The translations under genes were made by a program, and so were the position numbers. Below, one piece after another: positions 8,059-16,103 of a stretch of 64,000 nucleotides of DNA (position 1 is its first letter; each line of letters begins with the position of its first letter). The notes below the pieces were generated by a model. The model worked only from the letters and a program-made list of their open reading frames with translations. It was not told the DNA's origin and searched no databases. The stretch comes from Bradyrhizobium jicamae (GTDB lineage: Bacteria; Pseudomonadota; Alphaproteobacteria; Rhizobiales; Xanthobacteraceae). The stretch covers positions 44,266 to 108,265 of the forward strand of contig NZ_LLXZ01000022.1 in the NCBI RefSeq assembly GCF_001440395.1, written 5' to 3'.

Positions 8059-9467
8059 GCGGCGAACCGGCCCTGATGTCGCTGGTTGCGGTCGCCAAGG
8101 TGATCGGAGCCAGGAAAATCTCCTCGCGCGAGGCGACGCAGTCCTGCCTCGACCGGATCGCGCAGTGGCAGCCGCGCGTCAACGCCTTCATGGCGATCGA
8201 GGCTGATGCGGCGCTGGCCGCTGCGGACGCCGCGGATGCGGCGCTTGCCAAGGGCAATATTGCCGGCGTGCTGCACGGCGTGCCGCTGGCGCACAAGGAC
8301 ATGTATTACGACGCCGGTAAGGTCGTGACCTGCGGCTCGAAGATCCGCCGCGATTTCGTGCCGACGACGACCTCGACCGCGCTGCAGCGCCTGAAGGACG
8401 CCGGCTCCGTTCGGCTCGGCTCGCTGCAGATGGTCGAGTTCGCCTACGGTCCCACCGGCCACAACCCGCACTATGGCGCGGTGCGCAATCCTTGGAACGT
8501 CGATTACATCACCGGCGGCTCGTCATCCGGCTCCGGCTCGGCGGTCGGGGCGCGGCTGACGTTTGCAGCGCTCGGTTCCGATACCGGCGGCTCGATCCGG
8601 ATGCCCGCGCATTTCTGCGGCGTCAGCGGCTTCAAGACCACGGTCGGCCTGATCAGCCGCGCCGGCGCAATGCCGCTGTCGCAATCGCTCGATACCGTAG
8701 GCCCGCTCGCACAGACGGTCGAGGACTGCGCGCTGCTGGTGGGCTTGATGGCGGGCGCCGATCCCCTGGATCCGACCACGTCGTCGCGGCCGGTGCCGAA
8801 CTATATGGCCGCGACCACAGGCTCGATGAAGGGCCTGAAGATCGGCGTGCCGACCGCCTTCTATGTCGACGATCTCGATTCCGAAGTCGCGCGCGTACTC
8901 GATGAGACGATCGCTACCCTCAGACAAGAGGGGGCCGAAATCGTCAAGGTCGAACTCCCTGACCAGCGCCAGCTCACCGCCGCCTGCCAGATCGTGCTCG
9001 CCACCGAGGCTGCCGCCTTCCACAAGCGCTGGATGATCGAGCGTCCGCAGGATTACGGCGCGCAAGTGTTGATGCGGCTGCAGAACGGGCTCGCGATTCC
9101 GGCCGTGACCTATCTCGAAGCGATGCGCTGGCGTGGCCCGGCGCTGGCCGCCTACGTCGCGGCGGTGGAAGGCACCGATGCCGTGATCGCGCCGGTGGCG
9201 CCGATGCCCGCAGTGACCATTGCCGAAAGCGATGTCGGCAACAGCCTCGATGCGGAGGCCGTGATCCAGCGCATCACGAAGTTCACCCGTCCGATCAACT
9301 ATCTTGGCCTGCCGTCGCTCTCGATTCCCACGGGCTTCACCGGAAAGGGCCTGCCGGTCGGCATGCAGTTGATCGGTCGTCCCTTCGATGAAGCCGGACT
9401 GGTGCGGATCGGCGCCGCCTTCCAGCGCGCCACCGACCATCACCAAAAGGTCCCCAAGCTGGCATGA
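8055..9467 (+). CDS. AtzE-family amidase (amidase signature hydrolase)
   Basis: This 470-residue cytoplasmic amidohydrolase has the amidase-signature catalytic triad: Lys near residue 81 in LAHKDMYY, the cis-Ser in GGSSSGSGSAVGA near 157, and the nucleophile Ser in GSDTGGSIRMPA near 180. The start codon overlaps the AtzG-like stop, and its own stop overlaps the next ATPase start (ATGA). The enzyme is thus encoded inside an importer operon, and the likely substrate is the imported compound or a product of it. The AtzE family acts on 1-carboxybiuret, but no other atz genes are present, so a different amide is more likely. Confidence 0.88.
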   Translation: MSGEPALMSLVAVAKVIGARKISSREATQSCLDRIAQWQPRVNAFMAIEADAALAAADAADAALAKGNIAGVLHGVPLAHKDMYYDAGKVVTCGSKIRRDFVPTTTSTALQRLKDAGSVRLGSLQMVEFAYGPTGHNPHYGAVRNPWNVDYITGGSSSGSGSAVGARLTFAALGSDTGGSIRMPAHFCGVSGFKTTVGLISRAGAMPLSQSLDTVGPLAQTVEDCALLVGLMAGADPLDPTTSSRPVPNYMAATTGSMKGLKIGVPTAFYVDDLDSEVARVLDETIATLRQEGAEIVKVELPDQRQLTAACQIVLATEAAAFHKRWMIERPQDYGAQVLMRLQNGLAIPAVTYLEAMRWRGPALAAYVAAVEGTDAVIAPVAPMPAVTIAESDVGNSLDAEAVIQRITKFTRPINYLGLPSLSIPTGFTGKGLPVGMQLIGRPFDEAGLVRIGAAFQRATDHHQKVPKLA

Positions 9468-10444
9468 GCAACCTCGTCGACATCCGCGACCTCAACATCC
9501 GCTTCACCGGCGAGCGCACGGTTCATGCCGTCAACGACATCTCGCTTTCGCTGGGCCAGGGCGAGGTGCTTGGCCTGCTCGGTGAATCCGGCTCGGGCAA
9601 GAGCGTGACGCTCCGCGCGCTGATGCGGCTATTGCCGAGGAAGCGGACGCAGATTTCGGGCACGGTGAAAGTCCTGGGCCGCGACGTGCTGGCGATGAAC
9701 GACGAGGAGCTATCGGCGTTTCGGGGCCAGACCGTCTCGATGATCTTTCAGGAGCCGGCGCTGGCGCTCGATCCCGTCTACACGATCGGCCGCCAGATCG
9801 CCGAAAGCGTGATCCGTCACGAAGGCAAGAGCGAAAAGGAGGCGACGGCCCGCGCGCTGGAAATGCTGGAGGTGGTCCGCATTCCCTCCGCCAAGCGCCG
9901 CCTCGAAGCCTATCCGCATGAAATGAGCGGCGGCATGCGCCAGCGCGCGATGATCGCGCTTGCCTTGGCCTGCAAGCCGAAGATCCTGCTGGCCGACGAG
10001 CCGACCACGGCGCTGGACGCCACCGTGCAGATCCAGATCCTGCTGCTGCTCCGCGAATTGCAGCGCGAGTTCGGCATGTCCGTGATCTTCGTGACCCACG
10101 ATATCGGCGTCGCCATTGAAATCTGCGACCGCGTTGCGGTGATGTATGCCGGCCAGATCGTGGAGCAGGGCCGTTTGCGCGATATCGTCCGCACGCCCGT
10201 GCATCCCTACGTCAAGGGCCTGCTGGCCTCGACCGTCCACGGCGCCAAGCGCGGCCAGCGCCTCGAAACCATCCCGGGCACGCCGCCCTCGCTGGACAAG
10301 GCGCCCGCCAGTTGCTCGTTCGCGCCGCGTTGCAGCGTCGCGCAGCCCCGCTGCAGCGAGCGCCTGCCGCCCAACGTGCAGGTGTCGGCGGATCGCACGG
10401 CGCGTTGCGTGCTGGCGGAGTCGGCTGACGCTGCTGTTACCTGA
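9464..10444 (+). CDS. ABC transporter ATP-binding protein, DppD/OppD type
   Basis: This 326-residue second ATPase of the importer has Walker A GESGSGKSV, the signature SGGMRQRAMIALAL, Walker B ILLADEPTTALD and the H-loop VTHDIGVA. The C-terminal oligopeptide extension includes CSFAPRCSVAQPRC. The start overlaps the amidase stop by ATGA. Having the two ATPases separated by the amidase pair is unusual, since dppD and dppF are normally adjacent. It is the last gene of the operon and is followed by a palindromic repeat. Confidence 0.94.
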   Translation: MSNLVDIRDLNIRFTGERTVHAVNDISLSLGQGEVLGLLGESGSGKSVTLRALMRLLPRKRTQISGTVKVLGRDVLAMNDEELSAFRGQTVSMIFQEPALALDPVYTIGRQIAESVIRHEGKSEKEATARALEMLEVVRIPSAKRRLEAYPHEMSGGMRQRAMIALALACKPKILLADEPTTALDATVQIQILLLLRELQREFGMSVIFVTHDIGVAIEICDRVAVMYAGQIVEQGRLRDIVRTPVHPYVKGLLASTVHGAKRGQRLETIPGTPPSLDKAPASCSFAPRCSVAQPRCSERLPPNVQVSADRTARCVLAESADAAVT

Positions 10445-10466
10445 CAAGTGATGGTGCAATTGAATT

Positions 10467-10574
10467 CGTCATGCCCGGGCAGAAGCGCGTCTCGCTCTAG
10501 ATGTCCTGGGCATCCACGTCTTAGCGGCTCGTTGTGACAAAGACGTGGATGGCCGGGACAAGCCCGGCCATGAC
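10467..10574. repeat. Nested palindromic repeat, CGTCATGGCCGGGC family
   Basis: The left arm cgtcatgcccgggcagaag faces gggacaagcccggccatgac on the right, with inner arms catccacgtctt and aagacgtggatg. It lies just after the importer operon and may form its 3' end. A related copy lies at 63800-63870. Confidence 0.8.
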
Positions 10575-10604
10575 AAAGGAATCGGCTCTCCGATTGCGCT
10601 TGCC

Positions 10605-10844
10605 TTACCCACCCAATCCCGGATCGGCCCATTGCTCGATCTGCGCCGGCCCGACCACCTGCTTCGGCTGATGCGGATTGAGCGTGCCGGCGCTGGCGGA
10701 CCAGCCCTTGGCGAGGATTTGCATCGCAAACAATTTGGCGTCGATCTCGGATTTGAAGGTGCGGGTCGAACGGGCCATGCTCTCCGCGGTCTCATCCGTC
10801 TTGTCCGGACCAAAAGTGACGTACCAAATATCGTTCTGTTTCAT
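10605..10844 (-). CDS. Small conserved hypothetical protein
   Basis: This 79-residue soluble protein begins MKQNDIWYVTFGPDKTDETA and has a central stretch with DAKLFAMQILAKGWSASAGTLNPHQP. It has no signal peptide, membrane segment or catalytic motif I can name. The acidic/basic mix, the coding-like third-position GC and the presence of an intergenic promoter region support a real gene. I recall similar short proteins in Bradyrhizobium genomes, but no function is known to me. It is divergent from the GlsB-like gene. Confidence 0.65.
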   Translation of the reverse strand: MKQNDIWYVTFGPDKTDETAESMARSTRTFKSEIDAKLFAMQILAKGWSASAGTLNPHQPKQVVGPAQIEQWADPGLGG

Positions 10845-10978
10845 GCCGACATAACGCGCGTGACATAAAAAAGTTTCACTTCGCTGGCCGCATTGGCAAA
10901 GCGCGCGGACGGCTCGTCACATCAGACCATGATGGACAGGCGGCCGTCGGCTTGCGCAGCAAACCTTGGGGGCTTTAA

Positions 10979-11248
10979 ATGGTGATTTCCAACGAAGGCA
11001 TTCTCGTCATTCTCTTTGTCGGCCTGGTGGCCGGCTGGCTCGCCGGCAAGATCGTGCGCGGCACCGGCTTTGGCATCATCGGCGATATTCTCGTCGGCAT
11101 CGCCGGCGCGCTGCTGGCGAGCCTGCTGTTTCCCAAGCTCGGCATTCGTCTCGGCACCGGCCTGGTGTCCGAGATCGTCTATTCCACCATCGGCGCCATC
11201 ATCCTGCTGGTGATCGTGCGGCTGCTCCGAACGGGCGGTCGGTGGTAG
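10979..11248 (+). CDS. GlsB/YeaQ/YmgE-type membrane protein (transglycosylase-associated family)
   Basis: This 89-residue inner-membrane protein has three hydrophobic segments (about residues 7-23, 33-52 and 63-82). The family glycine pattern shows as GLVAGWLAGKIVRGTGFG followed by GDILVGIAGALLASLLF. Members are small stress-linked membrane proteins of unclear biochemical role, often under general stress control. It stands alone, with its own upstream region shared with the divergent 10605-10844 gene. Confidence 0.9.
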   Translation: MVISNEGILVILFVGLVAGWLAGKIVRGTGFGIIGDILVGIAGALLASLLFPKLGIRLGTGLVSEIVYSTIGAIILLVIVRLLRTGGRW

Positions 11249-11590
11249 CGCGCCGCAATTTCCCGTGCGCCACTGCGTCGACAACCCAGCGCCGCGCCGC
11301 GGCGTCCTCGCACAAGCCAGGTGGAGGTTGACGGGCTGGGGGCGATAGCGGCGTCCAGCCCGACGTATGCGGCGAATCGGCTGGGTCTCGACAGGGATTG
11401 CCTTTTCCCCAGCCCCCGGCCCGAACCCGCGGCGGGACTGGCGCCGGCGTCAAAATAGCTGCCGAAAACCGCGCTTCACCCCCTTTATGGCGGTGAACTG
11501 GATGTAGGTTAACGTGACTTAAAATGGACGGTGTACGAAAACACCGATAAAATCAGCACGTACCTTATCCGTTTGAAGAGATACGCATAA
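11249..11590. promoter_or_regulatory. Gene-free region with AT-rich promoter and inverted repeat before the secretion operon
   Basis: No convincing gene is seen in these 342 bases. The left two thirds are GC-rich. The last 90 bases turn AT-rich and look like the promoter of the type I secretion operon. A perfect 6-bp inverted repeat, cggtgt and acaccg, spans 11529-11546 with a 6-base loop about 45 bases before the start codon. It could be an operator or a leader hairpin. Confidence 0.45.
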
Positions 11591-13339
11591 ATGGCAGCCG
11601 CTCCCGGCGTCCGGAAGTCCGAGCTCGGTGAGGCGCTGCGCGCCTGCCGCAACGCTTTTATCGGCGTCGGCGTCATGAGCTGCATGATCAATCTGCTGTA
11701 TCTCACCGGCTCGATCTTCATGCTGGAGGTCTACGACCGCGTGCTGCCGAGCCGCAGCGTGCCGACCCTGGTCGGCCTCGTGATTCTCGCCGCCGGCCTC
11801 TACATCGCACAAGGTGGCCTCGATCTGATTCGTGGCCGCATCCTCGGCCGCATCGGCACCGCGCTCGATGAGGCCATCAATGCGCGCGTGTTCGAAACCG
11901 TGGTGCGCCTGCCGCTGATGGTCGGCAGCCGGAACGAGGGGCTGCAGCCGCTGCGCGACCTCGACAATGTCAGGTCTTTCCTCGGCAGCATGGGACCGGG
12001 TGCGTTCTTCGATCTGCCGTGGCTGCCGTTCTATCTCGCGATCTGCTTTGCGTTTCACTGGCTGCTCGGCGTCACCGCGCTGGCCGGCGCCATCATCCTG
12101 GTGACGCTGACGCTGATCACCGAGTTCCTGTCGCGCACGCCGGCCAAGGAGGCGATGACGCTGGCGGCGCGGCGCAACGATCTCGCCGCAACCAGCCGGC
12201 GCAACGCCGAAGTGCTGGTCGCGATGGGCATGTCGGGGCGGCTGATGAAGCGCTGGGGCGAGGCCAACGAGACCTATCTGGCCGGCAACCAGCGCGCCAG
12301 CGACATCGCCGGCGGATTGGGGGCCGTCGCCAAGGTGCTGCGCATGATGCTGCAATCGGCGGTGCTCGCGGTCGGCGCCTACCTCGTGATCCATCAGGAG
12401 GCCACCGCCGGTATCATCATCGCCGGCTCGATCCTGAGCGCCCGCGCGCTGGCGCCGGTCGATCTCGCCATCGCGCACTGGAAAGGCTTTGTCGCCGCGC
12501 GGCAGAGCTGGCATCGGCTTTCCAAGCTCCTGGAGCAGATGCCGGCGTCGAACGCGCAGACGCTGTTGCAGGCGCCGACCAGGCGACTGTCGGTCGAGGC
12601 CGTCAGCATCGTGCCGCCGGGCGAGCAGCGCGTCATCGTCCAGGACGTCAATTTCGCCGTCGAGGCCGGCACCGGCGTCGGCGTCATCGGGCCGAGCGGC
12701 TCCGGAAAATCGTCGCTGGTGCGCGCGCTGGTCGGCGTCTGGACGCCCGCCCGTGGCAAGGTGCGGCTCGACGGTGCGGCGCTCGACCAATGGTCGTCGG
12801 ACGTGCTGGGCCGCCACATCGGCTATCTACCGCAGGATGTCGAATTGTTCGCCGGCACCGTGGCGCAGAACATCTGCCGCTTCGACCCTGAGGCGAAATC
12901 GGAGGACATCATCGCCGCCGCCAAGGAAGCCGGCGTGCATGACATGATCATCAAGATGCGCGAGGGTTACGATACCCAGATCGGCGAGCAGGGCGCTTCG
13001 CTCTCGGCCGGGCAGGCGCAGCGGGTGGCGCTGGCGCGCGCGCTGTATGGCCATCCGTTCCTGATCGTGCTCGACGAGCCGAACTCCAACCTCGACAGCG
13101 AGGGCGACGAGGCGCTGACCCGCGCTGTGCGTGCCGCGCGCGAGCGCGGCGCCATCGTGGTCGTGGTGGCGCACCGGCCGATCGGCATCGAGGCGGTCGA
13201 TCAATTGCTGGTCTTGAAGGACGGCCGCATGCAGGCGTTCGGTCCGAAGGAGACCGTGCTTGGCCAGGTGCTCCAGCGGGTGCCGGCGCCGCCGCCGATC
13301 AAGATCGTGTCCGAAGCGGGAGCCGTGAAGAAATCATGA
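11591..13339 (+). CDS. Type I secretion ABC permease/ATPase (HlyB/PrsD family)
   Basis: This 582-residue inner-membrane exporter carries fused transmembrane and nucleotide-binding domains. The N-terminal half has the six TM helices of type 1 exporters with no peptidase C39 domain, as in PrsD/AprD. The ATPase half shows Walker A GPSGSGKSSL near residue 370, the signature LSAGQAQRVALARALYG and Walker B LIVLDEPNSNLD. It overlaps the adaptor gene by 4 bases (ATGA). The exported substrate, usually a protein with a C-terminal RTX signal, is not encoded nearby and neither is a TolC-like channel. Confidence 0.94.
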   Translation: MAAAPGVRKSELGEALRACRNAFIGVGVMSCMINLLYLTGSIFMLEVYDRVLPSRSVPTLVGLVILAAGLYIAQGGLDLIRGRILGRIGTALDEAINARVFETVVRLPLMVGSRNEGLQPLRDLDNVRSFLGSMGPGAFFDLPWLPFYLAICFAFHWLLGVTALAGAIILVTLTLITEFLSRTPAKEAMTLAARRNDLAATSRRNAEVLVAMGMSGRLMKRWGEANETYLAGNQRASDIAGGLGAVAKVLRMMLQSAVLAVGAYLVIHQEATAGIIIAGSILSARALAPVDLAIAHWKGFVAARQSWHRLSKLLEQMPASNAQTLLQAPTRRLSVEAVSIVPPGEQRVIVQDVNFAVEAGTGVGVIGPSGSGKSSLVRALVGVWTPARGKVRLDGAALDQWSSDVLGRHIGYLPQDVELFAGTVAQNICRFDPEAKSEDIIAAAKEAGVHDMIIKMREGYDTQIGEQGASLSAGQAQRVALARALYGHPFLIVLDEPNSNLDSEGDEALTRAVRAARERGAIVVVVAHRPIGIEAVDQLLVLKDGRMQAFGPKETVLGQVLQRVPAPPPIKIVSEAGAVKKS

Positions 13340-14646
13340 CCGCGGAGCTGAAAGGCGCGCGCCGCTCGATCCGCTCGCACCTCATCCTGGGGCTGGCGCT
13401 GATGCTGGTGATCGTCGGCGGGTTCGGCGGCTGGGCCTCGACGGTGCAGATTTCCGGCGCGCTGATCGCGCCGGGTTCGGTGGTGGTCGATTCCAACGTC
13501 AAGAAGGTGCAGCATCCGACCGGCGGCGTGGTCGGCGAGGTCCGGGTGCGCGATGGCGATATCGTCAAGGCCGGTGACGTCGTGGTGCGGCTCGACGAGA
13601 CCGTGGTGAAGGCGAGCCTTGCCATCGTGGTCAAGACGCTGAACGGCCTTTGGGCGCGCGCCGCGCGGCTGGAGGCGGAGCAGCGCGGCCTCGACAAGAT
13701 CAAGTTTCCGCCGCAACTCGCCGATCGCGCCGACGATCCTGACGTCCACGACGTCATCGCGAGCGAGACCAAGCTGTTCGAGGTCCGCGTGTTCGGGCGC
13801 GCCGGGCAGAAATCGCAGTTGCGCGAGCGCGTGGCCCAGCTCAACGAGGAAATCGCCGGCCTCACCGCACAGGAGCAGGCCAAGGATAAGGAAATCGCGC
13901 TGGTCGAGAAGGAGCTGGTCGGCGTCCGCCAGCTCTATGAGCAGCGCCTGATCCAGATCTCCCGCCTGACGGTGCTGGAGCGCGATCTCGCCCGCCTGTC
14001 GGGTGAACGCGCCCAATACATCGCCGCGCGGGCCCAGGCCAAAGGCAAGATCACCGAAACCGAACTGCAGATCATCCAGATCGACAAGGATGTCGTCAGC
14101 GAGGTCTCCAAGGATCTGCGCGAGACCAACGACAAGATCGGCGAGTTCGTCGAGCGCAAGGTCACTGCGGAAGATCAATTGCGCCGCATCGACATCCGCG
14201 CGCCGCAGGACGGCGTCGTGCTGCAGTCGACCGTGCACACGATCGGCGGCGTCATCACCGCGGGCGATGCCATCATGATGATCGTGCCGAAGGCCGACGA
14301 TCTCTCCGTGGAAGCCAAGGTCAACCCGCAGGACATCGACAAGCTGCAGATCGGCCAGAAGACGCTGCTGAGGTTATCGGCCTTCAACCAGCGCACCACG
14401 CCGGAACTGAACGGCGTCGTCACCCGCGTCTCCGCCGACGTCACCACCGACCAGCGCACCGGCCAGAGCTACTACACCATCCGAGTCTCGATGCCGCCGA
14501 CCGAGGTCGCCCGCCTCGGCGACAACGTCAAGATCATCCCGGGCATGCCGGTCGAAGCCTTCGTGCAAACCGGCGACCGCACCATGTTCTCGTATCTGAT
14601 GAAGCCATTCAGCGACCAGCTGATGCGCTCGTTCAGGGAGCGGTGA
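13336..14646 (+). CDS. Type I secretion periplasmic adaptor (HlyD/PrsE family)
   Basis: This 436-residue membrane fusion protein has a single TM helix at about residues 15-38. A split biotinyl-lipoyl domain follows, its first half seen as GGVVGEVRVRDGDIVKAGDVV and its second as IRAPQDGVVLQSTVHTIGGV. Between them is a long coiled-coil hairpin (about 95-275) and after them a C-terminal beta-barrel region. It bridges the ABC exporter encoded just upstream (4-base overlap) to an outer-membrane TolC protein encoded elsewhere. Confidence 0.94.
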   Translation: MTAELKGARRSIRSHLILGLALMLVIVGGFGGWASTVQISGALIAPGSVVVDSNVKKVQHPTGGVVGEVRVRDGDIVKAGDVVVRLDETVVKASLAIVVKTLNGLWARAARLEAEQRGLDKIKFPPQLADRADDPDVHDVIASETKLFEVRVFGRAGQKSQLRERVAQLNEEIAGLTAQEQAKDKEIALVEKELVGVRQLYEQRLIQISRLTVLERDLARLSGERAQYIAARAQAKGKITETELQIIQIDKDVVSEVSKDLRETNDKIGEFVERKVTAEDQLRRIDIRAPQDGVVLQSTVHTIGGVITAGDAIMMIVPKADDLSVEAKVNPQDIDKLQIGQKTLLRLSAFNQRTTPELNGVVTRVSADVTTDQRTGQSYYTIRVSMPPTEVARLGDNVKIIPGMPVEAFVQTGDRTMFSYLMKPFSDQLMRSFRER

Positions 14647-14670
14647 GGTGGTGGGCACGCGTGACCGCGA

Positions 14671-14746
14671 CCATCCTTCGAGACGCCGCGGAGCCTGTCA
14701 TCGGCGCACATTCGCGCGACCCGTTGGCGGCTCCTCACCATGAGGA
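14671..14746. repeat. Degenerate palindromic repeat (ATCCTTCGAGACGC...CTCCTCACCATGAGGA type)
   Basis: The segment starts catccttcgagacgc and ends ctcctcaccatgagga, resembling a common Bradyrhizobium repeat that I recall with these two ends; the centre is diverged. It lies after the secretion operon. The rest of 14647-14904 has no gene. Confidence 0.45.
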
Positions 14747-14904
14747 GTGTTGCGTCCCCGCGGGTCAGGGTGTGAACCCATAAATGGCGGACGTCCGCTT
14801 TGGCGCGCATTCCGGACTCAAGTCGGACATCGCGTGAGGTCCGAAAAGGCCAAGAGCAGACATCACGCGGAGTCAGGTGCGGCAGTAGCGGCAGACCACC
14901 TTCA

Positions 14905-15702
14905 TTAGCAGCGTTGGCCGCTTGCAAACTGATATTCAACTTCGATTTCTACGGGCCCGCCTGTATCTCCGAGATTGCGTTGCACTTCCTCGCGAACAAT
15001 ATCGCGCACCGATTGAGGGAGTGTCAGATAGGCTTGTCCAGTCGAGCCGCCGCCACGTTCAAACGGACCAAAGTAGGCATCGAAAGAAGGCATTTTGAAT
15101 TGGTGCGCCTGGCTCGTTATTTCGATATTTTGGAATCCGGCCTGCTCGAGCAATTGTCGCAGACGAGCCGAGTCACCCAATGAAAACGTCCTTGCCGTTG
15201 CCTCGCTGATCGCTGGCAAGTGCTTGGCCATAGCGGTGTTGATCCTGCCGTTGTAGGTTCGTTCCGGCACCGTGGCAACGGAAGCTGCTGCGCGTCCGCC
15301 CGGCCGAAGGACACGCAAGAACTCCGACAATCCGCGCGAGGGATCAGGGAAGAACATTAGCCCGAGACTGCAAGTCAAAGCATCGAAGCTGCAATCGGCA
15401 AACGAGAGAGATTGGCCGTCCTCCACCGCGAAGGTGACATTTGCCGCTGCGCTCAGGCGCTGCCGCGCCTGTCCAACCATGGCTTCCGATACGTCGGCCG
15501 CGACGACGTGCCCTGTTGGGCCGACTACGAGCAAGGATTCTGCCGCTGCCAGTCCCGTGCCCGTTGCGATGTCGAGTACATTCATGCCAGACGCAACACG
15601 CGCGGCACTCAGGAGGAACGGCAAAAAGTGGCGTGATACATGTGCAAACGCGCGATCATACCCAACTGCGGCCTCGTCGTGGTACGCGAGCTCCTTTGCC
15701 AT
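14905..15702 (-). CDS. Class I SAM-dependent methyltransferase
   Basis: This 265-residue UbiE/Methyltransf_11-type enzyme shows motif I as VLDIATGTGLAAAE, followed by the acidic strand VVAADVSEAMV. The adenine-side segment is VEDGQSLSFADCSFDALTC and the post-III region LRVLRPGGRAAASV. The ATG at 15702 (MAKELAYHDEAAVGYDRAF) is chosen because GAGGGG precedes it at suitable spacing; an in-frame ATG 42 bases upstream lacks a ribosome site. The substrate is unknown. It stands alone between segments of dispersed intergenic sequence. Confidence 0.87.
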   Translation of the reverse strand: MAKELAYHDEAAVGYDRAFAHVSRHFLPFLLSAARVASGMNVLDIATGTGLAAAESLLVVGPTGHVVAADVSEAMVGQARQRLSAAANVTFAVEDGQSLSFADCSFDALTCSLGLMFFPDPSRGLSEFLRVLRPGGRAAASVATVPERTYNGRINTAMAKHLPAISEATARTFSLGDSARLRQLLEQAGFQNIEITSQAHQFKMPSFDAYFGPFERGGGSTGQAYLTLPQSVRDIVREEVQRNLGDTGGPVEIEVEYQFASGQRC

Positions 15703-16103
15703 TGGCCGCCCCTCAAATTTGCATTCAGTATAGGTTCGGATCATGGCCCACTAAATTGGCGGGGGCAAGAATGAGCGCGCCTTTGTGACAATGGCAGCGT
15801 AAGTCTGCCATGTCGGCCTTGGGTCATTCGCGTCATTCTGAGGGTGTGCCGATCACTTCCGGGCTACCCCGATAAACAGACATTCTCAGCGTTCGTCGGC
15901 ATGTCTCAAACGTGCCAGGAACGGACTCATGGACTGCGGCTGAGGGGCGAAGATTGATTTTCGGTAGTGAGGATATCCTGGATCTACCAATCGAATGGAA
16001 GAAATCGCCGATGGCACGACATCCGGCGAACGTCGCTTCTTCGTCGTGTTCCATCGAGAGCCCCGACGTCAGCGGCGAAGATCGCCGCGAGGCGGCCGGG
16101 AGT
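15703..16103. other. Gene-free stretch containing a dispersed intergenic element
   Basis: No supported gene is seen in these 401 bases on either strand. Bases 15819-15935 begin cttgggtcattcgcgtc, pass through ctaccccgataaacagacat and end gtctcaaacgtgcc. They resemble a dispersed element I recall from rhizobial genomes that carries TGTCCGCT-type segments. Related TGTCCGC/GCGGAC fragments occur at 14785-14850 and 63895-63925. Confidence 0.4.
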
